Below are positions 23,125 through 35,800 of a DNA stretch of 64,000 bases, in pieces (the first letter of the stretch is position 1; every line of letters starts with the position of its first letter). A model generated the notes under the pieces. It did not search any database. It was given only the letters and a program-made list of their open reading frames with translations, and was not told the DNA's origin. Origin of the DNA: Siniperca chuatsi (lineage: Eukaryota; Chordata; Actinopteri; Centrarchiformes; Sinipercidae); NCBI RefSeq assembly GCF_020085105.1, contig NC_058052.1, positions 22,821,733 to 22,885,732 on the forward strand. Reading direction: 5' to 3'. The position numbers were made by a program, and so were the translations under genes.

Positions 23125-26100
23125 TTACTTCTTCTTGAAGAGTTTCTTGAACGAGCTCCGGAAGCCTCCTTTGTCCTGCTTCCGACTCCTCTCGCTGAAG
23201 GGGGTGTGGTTATTCTCCTCTGCCCCGCCCCTCCACTTTGACTCGTCCCCCCATGATTGGAACCCAGAGTCCTGGTGGGATTGACAATATTACATTTACT
23301 TAAATTATGGTTTAATTACATTAGGTACCATTCATAGTGTTTCTGTCTCTAGAAGACCATGATGGCCATATATACAACTGAGAAAAGGATTAAGGGCATT
23401 GCTTGATTTCAAATGTTGCATTCACTTTCTGTGTCTAACTAATCCCTATTTTCTTGTTGGGATGATCAGCAGTTTTATGGTCTGCCAAGGTGTCCTTGAA
23501 CAAGATACTAAATCCCTACCACTCTGGGTAAGAAGAATGTCTGAAACTGATAAACATGTTGATTGGTACAGACAGATTTCATGTAAAGACATATTCATTT
23601 GTTCACATCTTTGCTGAAACTCACAATGCTGAGCAGCACATGATCATCACTCTGTTTGTCGGTATCCACTCTGTTCCCCAGGGGGCTGTGGACCTTACGG
23701 GACGGGGTGGGACACCCTTTGCTGCCCTTACTGCCCTGGCGCTCCAGCTTGGCATGGCTGCCCAGTCCCACCCTATGGAGGTGGTCTGATAGAGGACCAC
23801 CATCCAGACCACTCACTGTGTTGTCCATCTGCAGGCCGTTAAGTGACTAGACAGCAGAGAAGACGTACGTGTTTATTTTTACACGTGTAAAAATTATTTG
23901 AGAATCTTTCTCTTTATGTACAGAAGCACAAATAAGCTCACCTTGCTCTTACGTTGGCTGGCCTGAAGGGCGCGATGCTGATTGCGGCGCATCATTACAG
24001 CTTCATCCGGAGACACGCACCCTCGGTTGGGCAGTTTGCTGTAGCCATTCCCCTTGCTTCCACCATTGCCAAAGATGTCATGGGATGTCGACACATTCAC
24101 TGCTGTTGCGTGATGTGACGCTGAGGGGGCTTTTGGGCACTTCACGAAGGCAATGTCGATGGAGGAATCTGAAGAGGCAGAGGAGCAGTGGTCGAACATG
24201 GAGACATCATGAAAGGAGCCTCTGTCCTCTTCATAGAGGCTCTCCATCCCTGGGGGGTCTGGAGGTAGAAGGAACTCTCCGAGGGCATCGGCTAGAGCGG
24301 AGCCCGGTTGAACATGACGGAAGTCTGCAGGTCTGGAGGGCAGATGATGCTGGAATGACATGGACCGCTCAGATGCATCTCTCTCTGGGATACTGCCAAG
24401 ACCTGAAAGCCAAAGGATGGTTGACTGGTTGACTGATGGGACAATTGTCCCAAAAGCATTTAAGTGACATGGGTTGCACATCTGTTTACACAAAGTGACC
24501 TAATGAGAAAAGTAAACAAAATAATTGCAAACAGGGCTACAAAGCCTACAGATATGACATGGAACAGATACCTGGGTGCCAAGATGCTGAGTGTACCCAG
24601 TCTTGTTGACCCAAGACATTGAGGCCTGTACCCTGACTTCAGGGACTGATGATTTGAATCAGTTTCTTAACATTTTCCAGATGATGTCTGATTTCACTGG
24701 GGGTTAGACTTTGGCATAAGACCAGGCAGACCTTCCTTAAACCCCTGTGTTGGCAAGCAGTCAGTCTGCTGTGTCCTTGAGCAAGAGACTTAATTTATAC
24801 CAGCTCCAGGTGTGCTACTCAAAAGGGTTCAGTATGCTTCAAATGAAGTAATTTATATGAAGTTTCATCTGAACACGTCTTAAGGTAAAATAGTTTGTAC
24901 CTGTTCGAGTGACCACACTCGAATGCTGGTGTCACTGCTGTCACAGAAAGGGCTGAAACGCAATGAATCGTACAAATTGGGACAACAACGCGCGCTTTCG
25001 GATAGTCGCACACTTGATTGTACACACTAAAAGTGCTGGAAGTAGCTGCGTGAAGAATGAAAAGGGAGAGCTTCAAAGAGAAGTTCAAATCCTGCCTACT
25101 TTCCTACCTCCAGACATCTGGCAAATCACTGCTTAAAGGAGGCGTGCTGGTCAGATTGTGAGTTTCAGAAAGTTATAAAAATTGGTTTCAGATGCTGTCC
25201 AACAAGCAGTTAATTGAAACATACTGACACCTCCCAAGATCGACCTAAGAAAACTCATAGCATTCCCGTCGATGCCCAAAGTAGAATGTCTAATCAAACG
25301 GAAACCACAGAAAGATCATCTGTGACAATAAGCTTCTGTGACCACACACCTATTGATTTCTGGTTCCGTGAGTCCAGGTCGGGGCTGAAGAACTGGAGCT
25401 GGGAGGGCCACTCTGTGTCGTAACAATGAGTTTCGGTATCCTGGTCCCGATCCCAATCCTGGAAACGATGAGACTGGATCTGCTCCAGGAGACGCTGCTT
25501 GCTCCCCTTCGCCTGGTTAGCATGTTCTCTGTGAGGGATAGACGATTCATATAAGCGGACCTAAGCGGATCAACCTTATTTCCAGCAGCAGCAGGCAGCT
25601 TTATACAGCAAGAAAGCTCTGACAAACCCATTGTATGCTACCTGCCTAGCAACAAATAACAAATAAGGGAAAGAGTTAAGAATGTATAAATACTCACAGC
25701 ATGGCACTGCTGCAAGGGTATGGTGAGCCAATATTGTTAGCTTGAATCCCACTTTCCACTGTCTTTAACAGCTGTTTCATGGTAGACCTGCAGCGCAGAA
25801 CACTGCTTAACCTTATTTTATCAGGTTTAAACAGTGAGAATATTTTTTGGTGTACCCCTTAAGCATGCGTGTAATGTTATTTTTTGTACAGTGGCAATCC
25901 TGACCTCTTCACCTCCTTGCGGTTGTGCAGCAGAAGCTCCTGGTTGTGCTGGAGGAGGTGGTGGTACTGAGCCGTGAAGGACCTGAACTGCTGGATGCAC
26001 ACCAGCAGCAGGTAGTAGTCTGGGTGCTCTGCGTCTGTCTGCCTCAGCAGCCCCTGCACACACACACAGATAGATTACTTATTTATGCTCACATATCTTT

Positions 26101-27976
26101 GAACAGATGCTGTCTTCAGAGTCATCAGCATCAATGAGATATTAAACATGTCTTTCTGTTTCCGATGTGTAATCATGTATAATTGAATGTTTTTTATTTT
26201 GTTCTTTTTAAAAAATCTGTTATTTTTCTCCAAAAAGTGTATTGTATTATTGCTGTATGTATGAAATGTGCTATATGAAGTTTGAGTTTGAATTGACAGT
26301 GTATGACATTTTAAAGTTAGGCGCTTTAAATGGAAATCATTATCTATATTGCTTAAGGTCTGTGTGTGTGTGTGTGTGTGTGTGTGTTAATATAACCAGT
26401 AGCAGCTGCAGGTACTCAGGGATCCTCTGAACCGGCTGAAGAAGCAGAGTGTGGAGGGAGGGTTTGGATTCGTCACCTGTTATGTCACTCTGATAGAAGC
26501 ACCATGCGGCCAATCAGAGCCAAAGGGCAGCACAGGTCGACCAATCAGGATGGAAGGACAAAACCAGTTAGTACAGCAGGTATAAGCAATGTGACTTTAT
26601 TCAACTGCCTGTTCATATTGTACGAAAAACAGGGCTTTAAATTAACTTTTTGGATCACCAGCCAAAGTGGCTTCTAGATATTTATGTTACCAGCCACTCA
26701 AGCATTTCTGAGAATATACGAGATTCATCAGAGTTGTCTTGGAATCACAGGGATGCTGGTGTTGTTCTCTGGTATTAGTCGCAATAAATTTAGTTTAGTT
26801 TAGTTTCATATCATATCATAAGCTTTCTCATGTCATGTTATATCCTATCTTGTGATCACCTTTACTCATTTTCACATCCTGTCCTGCCTGCCCTGTCATG
26901 CTACATTCTCTAATGCTATACACATGTCCTGCCTTATTCTTTCATGTCTTCATGTCCTGATCTCTCCTGCACTGTCTCATCCCGTCCTTTTGTGTTACCT
27001 CCAGGAAGGCAGAAGGTTTCACGGAGCTGGAGGCAAGCGTGGTGACAACTGACAGACAGTCTGGAAGCTCCTTCAGGTAGGACACATAAAAGTCCAAGAA
27101 ATCACTCTGTAGGGAGACAGAGAGAGATACTGTCTAGGTTTGCATGTATGTGTTCATGCACCATTCACACACATTTTCCACTTCCTCTCCTCCCTTCTCT
27201 GCCCTCTTCTTGTCTGTTGTGACTGATTAGACATTGTGTGTGGATAGAAAAACAGTTTGATGAACATCAAGCTTAATGTAAGCTTCCAGCTGTTATTCAA
27301 GTTAACCATTTATATTTTGCTGATTTAAAGCAATTCACTCGTTTATTTCATGATATAACCCTCTTTGTGTTCTGTTGATGTGAGATATTTTCAGAAACCT
27401 CAACAGCAAAATCTATAATTTTTAGGCCTCCCTCTAATTTACATTGAATACAAGCACATACAACAAACTAAACAAATAAAATACCTATGAAATGAAAATC
27501 AAGCAAAAACTATTTCAAAAAACAGTATGATGGCATACTGTATTTAAAAAAAAAAAAAAATCTTGAAGCTTGTAATTAGAGCTCTCAGACTGTTAGTGCG
27601 TGAGGACCCATAATGCAGTGTTAACCTGCCTTTATTTTTTTGCTAAATAGGTAGGTGTTCCTACCAATTACTGCATTTCCTCCCATTCACTCAGAGCCAA
27701 TTACCCACACATTGGCTTTAATATAACAGACTCATTAGCTTCTACATTGCGTCTGTTTTAGGCTTTCAGCTGGGGTTTGGCCACCACTAGCACCTTTCTA
27801 ATATTACGAAACACAACAGAAGCATTTTTTTACTTTCAGGAAAGGATTTTTGATACTGATTCACAATTCTTCTCAAATGGAAAAGGAAGTCCTGAAGTGC
27901 ACTCAAATGTTTTCATAGAAATAACCCTTTTTATATATAAACATCATCACATAAGCAACACCATTCAGTATAGTAT

Positions 27977-28013
<37 letters not shown>

Positions 28014-31000
28014 GCGGGGGTGTCAAGTCTTTCGGAGAATTTTTATTTTGTCAATTAAGGACTAGTATCCTTTTTTCAGTCAGTTATTTTGTACAGTGAT
28101 TACAATAATCTCTTGTCTTTGTACTACATCTGTATTCCAGCTCTCAACATGGCTCCGCTGGAATTTGACATTTGATTTAATGTCATGGCTGCCAAAGCGA
28201 TTCAGATTCATTATAAATGGACAGTCACAAGACTGAACCTTTTGAACCCTCCACATTAACTAGCCTGGAACAGCACTGTGCTTTGTGGATGTCAAGTTTC
28301 TGATTTACAAGAGAGTAAACTGGAGGTCCAGATCTTTTGTAAAATATGGTTGTTAAAATATTATAGATATATAGAAATACCAGATATATCAACAAGGTGC
28401 TGATTCAACTCTGTGGTCATTTTGGAGGCTGTGGTTTGTGGTGGTGGTGCTGTATAGAATTGCATTACACCAAAAGATTCTTTTAATATTTTTTCCACAG
28501 TGGCCAAAATATCACAAAAAGAAGTGACAAAGTGCAAAGAAGTGAAATGATCTGCTGCAAACACAGGGATACACTCATTGCCTGCAGGTGGCACAGGTGT
28601 CAAGATTTTAGAGGTATTTACTTGCCACTAGATGCCGCATATCAACACGTCTGCAGCTACAGAAATATCAGGAGGAAACAATCGTCTGGTGAAATAGTGG
28701 CAATAGTACACAGTTTGGAAACTTAACACCTAAAAAATGACTGCCGAATATTGTTTGATGAATCCATTGTCAGGTTGAAAAAGAGAATAACTTTCCCAGT
28801 ATAGTTTGGTGTTGATGCATCTGTTTTTGTGCTGATTTATTAGAGCCTGCAGTTGTCCTTACTGCATGCCAATGAGCCTGTATACAGACACTGGTGCAGC
28901 AACCCAAGCTAGCACAAGTATCTTTATTGACTACTGTCTCGTACAGTAACAGCCTGTACATTCTTCAAACTGTTCAAACAAATGGTGAAAGACATACAGT
29001 TAAATTGCCCAATAGTTCATACAAATTAATCTATGTATTCAAATTCTGTGTTTGTGGTTTACCTCTTTGCTGGTGAGCCTCATAAACACATCCCCCATGA
29101 TGCCTTGCCACTGGCTCTTGAGCACACGTTCCTGGAGAGTATGGAGGAGCTCAAGGTGCTGCTGGATCAGAAACCTCAGAGAGCTGGGAAACAGACTAAA
29201 GACAGCGAGAGAGAGAGAGAAGAGGAAAGGGTAGAGATCAGTTATAGAGAATACTTCCTTTGTTGTATAAACATAGAACAAGTGAAGGCATAAAATTATA
29301 AAATAAGAATGAAACACTCTCTTACAGAAATGATCACATAATAAACAAACATGTGAAAATGATTTTGAAGCACATGTGTTTTTGGAGACATGTTGTTTTT
29401 CATGTAATTTGTTTTGACGTTGCATTTTAGAAGTGAAAATTTCAGACTGTTTTCCAAATGTGAGCACTCTCATGAAATATAGCAATATTGTACTTGTTGA
29501 AATGCATTTATTTACAATTATTTGTGCATACAGTAAATTATTGCATGAAGTCTGGCCTTGCTGTGGAGAAGAGATGGCTGAAAAAAACAAGAAAGGATGC
29601 ATTTTCAGCTTCCAGAACCAGCTTATATACAGAAGTAATTGCAAAATCCTCCATGGTTGTACTTTCATGTAATATACTAAACTTTCTGACAATTATTGAA
29701 CCATCTTCTGTGACAAACAGCAGGCAGCAGGTAAATCAGGTTAAAACAAATGCAATTATTTACAAATACCACTGGACCCAGTTTGCACCTTTTCATTGGT
29801 GCTTTTGGTCATTGGGAACACGTGTGCTGAAGCTAAGCACTGATTACATTAGCAAGCTGTGTGGAGTCTTTTTAAAAGAGTATCTTTTCTGTCTCACTGG
29901 TGTTTCTAACCTACTTTTATTTGATTAGTTTATTTCCTGTTCTCTCCTCACCGTAAGCTCTCAATTTAAATCAGTAGCCTCTCCTGGAATAAAGTCTGAG
30001 TGTTTATCTGTGTGTGTGTCTGTGTTAGTGTGTGTGTGTGTTTATGTGGATGTGAGTGAGGGAGGGAGGAAATGGACATCGAGATAAATGACTGTAGTCT
30101 GTGATATTTAAGTTTATGGCTCATAATATACCAAACAGATCTTTTCTAAATCACAAAAGGTTGGTGATGTCTGGGTCAGTGTGTGTGTTTCCATAGGTTG
30201 TGTGTGCACCTTCTTAAATGTATATACTGTTTAAGTAAGACCTTTCTACAGAGGAAAGACTTGAAATACCTCCTCTTTATTAAATAACCTCCTTGGCCAT
30301 TATTAGTTAATTTCAATAATGTCTTTAAATGATGTAAGATTTTGAGATATTGACCCAGTTTTGTCAAACTGAACTCAGTTGTGTTAGTGTGTCCGCAGGC
30401 TTACCGTTTGTCTTTGGGAGTGAGAGCTTCTGATCCATTAAAGGAGATGTTGGCCTTCAGTAACAGAGACAAGTGGGACACATAAACTCTCTCTGACTCC
30501 AGCAGCTCCAGAGCCACTCTCTGTCTTTTACCTGCACACACACAGAAACACAATATAAGTTTAAACTACGCTGGATTATATCTAAATCGTATGTAGTCTT
30601 CTTATCCTTCTTTCTTCTCAGACTGCAAAGAACTGACATCTAGTGGTGCTCAGTGGCGAAATAAACTGGACTTCTGCTATTGGCTGATCTTTGGAGCCTG
30701 GTGATGATGCTCACTATAAAGTGTCACCTAGCATCAAAGACCAGCAGATGGCGAGTACAGTTTTACCTCTAGATATTAGACTTCAAACAGATTAAGTGAT
30801 TCTTTGTTTGTTTTGTGATATGGGCTTTGGACTATGTCATCTGTGATACAGTATTTCATGTTGAGTACAGTCTTAAACATCTGTTTAAATTAAAGAAAAA
30901 GTTTGACATTTTGGGAAATACACTTATTCTCTTTCTTGTCAAGAGTTAGATGAGAAGATTGATACCATTTACATATCTGTACGTTCAATTTGTTGTGTAA

Positions 31001-32858
31001 ATTAGCTTAGCTTAGCATAAAGATTGCAAACAGTGGGAAACAGATCCACCTACCAGCTCTAAAGCTCTAATGGCCTTAATGAGCAAACTATAAGTGGTAG
31101 TGTTAGCAACACTAGTTGCAGCAGTACTAATACTAGTAGTAATAGTACTTGTAGTGGTTCTAGTGGTAATAGAACTGCAGCAGTAGTATTATTATTAGTT
31201 GCATTAACACATATACTTCTTACTGTTTTCAGTCGGGCTGTTGGGTGTCTCTGTGTCGTCTCTGCTGTTCTTCCTCTCTCCCCATGCTGGAGATTTGGAT
31301 GGACAACCTCTTTGCTGCTGCTGAACCTCCGGCTCAGAGGTAGAGGCTGCAACATACACAAATGTGAGTAAATGGCTCTAATGGTCATTTGTTTTTCTTC
31401 ACTTCAGCTTCTTCCCTTACACTGCCCGCCCTTTTAGTTTAGTGGGTAGATGTGAAGGACAAACACACATAGACTCACTCTGTGTCGATGTAGTGCTCCT
31501 TTGTGGTGACCTGCTATGTGGCAGACTGGAAAAGAAGTGTTGAATAACACTGAGGTCTGACTGGCTGGGCACACAGATGTGTTCATCCCCTGATGCCGTT
31601 AGCACATCTGCCTTGGAGCTCTCGGTGCTTATGGACCAATCAGCAGTAGAATGATAAGTAAAAAAAGATAAAAACAACTTATTTGCCAAGTTACACAACA
31701 CAGTTTTTGCATCGCTGCCAATAAGCATTTGTTTAGGGAAATCAAAAGCAGCTCTGGAGCAATTTTGCAGTCTGTGCCTTGCTCAACAGCGCTTTAATGG
31801 CATGAGTAGGCATTCTAGAGGTAAGATTAAAACTGTAATGAACTATCTATGCAGATATATTTGTAGATAATTAAAAAATAGCAAATAAGTGAGACAAGTG
31901 CAAAGGGGGACATTAAATATGATTCAAATGCATTTTCTGTGGATGAAACAAATTTTTGTGTATCTACAGTACACCTTTATTACGTATGTTTCAGCCCTAC
32001 CTATGTGAAACAGAGATGATATCTTTGGTGTTTTCTGACTGTAACAGTTCCATCCTCTTCTGCACTTCTCTCTGTCTGCTGGACACATCCTTTATGTGGA
32101 ACAACGCCACATTCAGCTCCTCCTACAAGCAGATTATACCAAGGAACTGCATTAGTGTAACTGCTGTAAACTGATAAAACTGACATATTTCTTCTGCTTT
32201 TATAGTTTTCTGATGTCAAATGGTGGAATAAATGACTAAAGCACATAAGAAAATCACTTCCAACATGGGAAACCTTTAAAGTAAAATAAATATTTATTAA
32301 GAAATGTTGGGATTTATATTCTAAATGTCGCTAAAACTAGAAAATACCTCTAGTATCACGTAGAGTTTGCCAGCTGTGTGCACCATCTGTGGTGTGGTAA
32401 TCACGCTAAATATTATACAGCTTACACATTTATTATACTGCTGGCATGTGCGTGTATGTTCATCTGTAACAACCTTCCATTCAATTCCCCATATAGCCAT
32501 CATAAAGAATACACCACATGTCTAAAATACCAAAAACGTGTGTGCAGATGCAGCATATGAAAGTAAAAAACTCATGATGACACATTATGTTATGAATGAA
32601 TCACCCTTTTGTGGATTGATAAAGTTCATGCATTTGTGTCTGTGCAGATAAATGTAATAAACACGAAACAGTAAATTCCACAGATCTTACATGGGCTACA
32701 TAGACGATGTACATGCCTGTCAGTATTTCCTCTACTGCTGAATACCAGTGAGTGTCTGAAAGAGTTACCTTTCTATCTAATGAATGAAATTAGTTTTCAG
32801 TTCCAGTCAGATGTTCTAAATTATGTTACAGCAGCCTCTCCACCTCACCAAAAATAGA

Positions 32859-32890
<32 letters not shown>

Positions 32891-35800
32891 TGGTTTGTGT
32901 GTGTAGCGTCTCCCGCACCTTGAAAGTGTTGAGGGAGTTCTTGAGGCTCATTATCTTATCATCCACATCAGTCTGATGGGCCTGGAGCTTCTCCTCCAGG
33001 CCGTGGTCCCTCTGTCGCAGCTCAAGCAGCTCTGTCAGGGCAGCATGGAGCCCCTCGCGCAGCTCAGCCACCAGGCCCTGCAGCTGCATCACAAGAAGCA
33101 ATGGAATACATAATGTTTTCAGCAGCGTGTTTTGGGGTTGTTGACTGCTTTAAATGAAAAGAGGATTATTAAGTCAAATTTAAGAAAGTTGAAACTGTAC
33201 ACTGTGCATCTGCTGTAGTGAGTAAATTTTAATTATTTACTTTTTATGAGTATGAGTTATTTTAGTTGTTGGGTTCTTTTGTTTCAGAGTTCTTTAAGTT
33301 ATTGTAGTTTTTTCATTTGATTAGTTATTTTAAGGTCATGAAATTTCTACAATGTCTTACAATTTATCTATGAATTTGTTGAATTCCTCTATGGGATCTG
33401 TATGGGTCTTACTAACTCTTTTTAGCTCGCGATTTTTCTGTTTCTCTGCATTTATTCTGATCTCTTGTCAAGAGTTAGATGAGAAGATTGATACCATTTA
33501 CATATCTGTACGTTCAATTTGTTGTGTAAATTAGCTTAGCTTAGCATAAAGATTGGAAACAGTGGGAAACAGATCCACCTACCAGCTCTAAAGCTCTAAT
33601 GGCCTTAATGAGCAAACTATAAGTGGTAATTTATAGTTGTAAAGTGCAATTTTTCTGTTTCTCTGCATTTATTCTGATCTCTTGATTTTAGTATTCTGCT
33701 GGTAGTTCTATGAGTCTTGTTTTTCCATCAGTTTCTGTGGTTTTTCTACAACTTATTTTGGCTTTGGTGTATCTTCATTTAGGTCTTCTCAGACTTATTT
33801 TGTGCAATCTTTTATAGTAGAGAACATGTGCTTTCAACAGCCTATAATTTTACTCTCCTCTCCCCTTCATCATCATTATTTCATACATATATAGTCCTTC
33901 TTTTTTTAAACGACATGTCATGTCATTTTCTCATCCTTTCTCAATAAGAAGTGGATTCTTTATCCACCTCCCTTTTTCTCTGCAGTTAGTCTTAGTTTTC
34001 ATTCATAGCTGATTGAATTTATTCTGCATAATAACTGAATCAGCCCATGGGAACATAACATGGGTTGAAGCAGCTCTCACTCGTCCAATCTTTCCATCTC
34101 TCTCTTACATGCTCTCTTTCTCAGTCATGTGAAAGACATCAGGCAGTAGACTGAATGGAGCATCTGTCCTGTTTGCCTTCTGCTCTCCTTCCTTTCTGAT
34201 ATTATCAGTGTTTGACAGTGCTACTGTACATCTTTACATGTGGTGGTTACAGATCTAAAGATGCTCTACAGTATGAATTCTTCATAGATCTCATTGTTTA
34301 ATTCTATCAATTGCAAGTTAAGCTAATGCTGCGGTTGGTTCCTTTGAATGAGAAAATAATAGTGTAATTTAAATGCTAAAATGTTTATACTTTCATGAGA
34401 ACATAATGTGAGTATTAGATGAACTTTAGTGGCCTCAGTGAGACCCATTCAGAACTCAATTTGAAAACAATAATATTTAATTTTTGGCAGCTTTTGTGAG
34501 TTATGATATGACAACAACTAACAGGCCAAAAAATCAGCTGAAGAAATCATTATGAACACACTGACTAACTGTTAGTAAACAGTTAGTCTAATACTTGCAG
34601 TTCTACTCTTCTCTGCTCATCAAATGTCATGAAACGTAGTGCAAATTGAAATCCAAGAAACATGAAACAAGTCTTCACAACACATGCACTGTGATTAGAG
34701 GAGCTTGGAGACGTTTTCTCTGCCATGTTGCTCTCAAGCTGAGCGAGCACTATTTGCTCTATATAAAGTGACACTTGTAACACCCTTGGAAGCTCAACAC
34801 TGTTTCTTTAACTAATAGAAATTGTCAGTCTGAGCACTGAGGCAACAGTTAATCTTTAACAAGAGAAATAAATATGAAAACAAGTCAGCGCTGTCAACAC
34901 AGTGGGCATACTCAGCTTTGTTGTGGTTGACATTTTTTGTTGCTAGTATTTTGCAAGACACATCACTGTGTCCTCTGTCAGAGTTTTGAATTGGCAATAG
35001 ATAATATTTCGTCTGTAACTTTAGGTTGCTTGTCTGCTGTGATATAATTTTCTCATCCCTGTCTGTGTTGAAAGAAGTCTCAGTTCATTTGTCTTGCCAA
35101 ATATAAATCACATATATAAAGAGGCATGAGGCACAGTGTGTCCAAATATCAAAGTAGTGGATGCTGAACTGCAGGATAGCATTTCTACTCTTCTATCCAA
35201 GAATGTCAGACCAGACAGCCTGTGACTAGATTGGCCTTTGACCTTTCTGTGATGTATGACTCTATGCTTGCTTGAGATCCTGTGAAAAATGTTAAGGAAA
35301 ATGTTATACTATTGGCTAGCTGCAGGTTAAAAGCAGCTTAAGAGCACAGTGAGTTTAGTAAAAGCAGCCGACACAAAAACTTTTCAAATGTAGAAATAAA
35401 AGGATTTAGACCTCTGCTGCTCCTGACAGATGGAGGGAAGGCTTGAATGACAAGAGAGAGAAAATATTACCAGCCTCCAGTCAAAGTGAGTGGTAAGTCT
35501 AGCTACCAGCTGTATCCAAGTTGGTTGATGAAATAATGTGGCAATTTTTTAAATTCACCCCCTCTGACGTGTTAAGCCAAATGGTTACTTTAGTTAAGTG
35601 GAAAAGAAAAGTTCTTGATTACCTGAGCAATCTCTAGGTTACCCTCCTCCACATTTTCTTCTTTATCTAAAAGAAAAATGCAAAACAAAACAAAAAAACT
35701 CAGTTAGGCACCCACACAGACAACATTTCACTTTGGTGACAATGTTGATTGATTCTATTATATGATTACTTCATATATTCATATGCAGGCATGGAAAAGC

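Noticed and set aside
23894-24493. 199-codon minus-strand frame as a separate gene
   Set aside because: It is the large arhgef33 exon (24402-23942) plus intron on both sides.
26463-26476. Acceptor at 26476 for the arhgef33 exon
   Set aside because: It gives the wrong phase with the upstream exon. The acceptor 13 bases upstream on the minus strand (exon end 26489) restores phase and frame.
29039-29692. Minus-strand open frame of 217 codons
   Set aside because: It is arhgef33 exon 29195-29063 extended upstream into intron. Splice acceptor and phase place the exon boundary at 29195.
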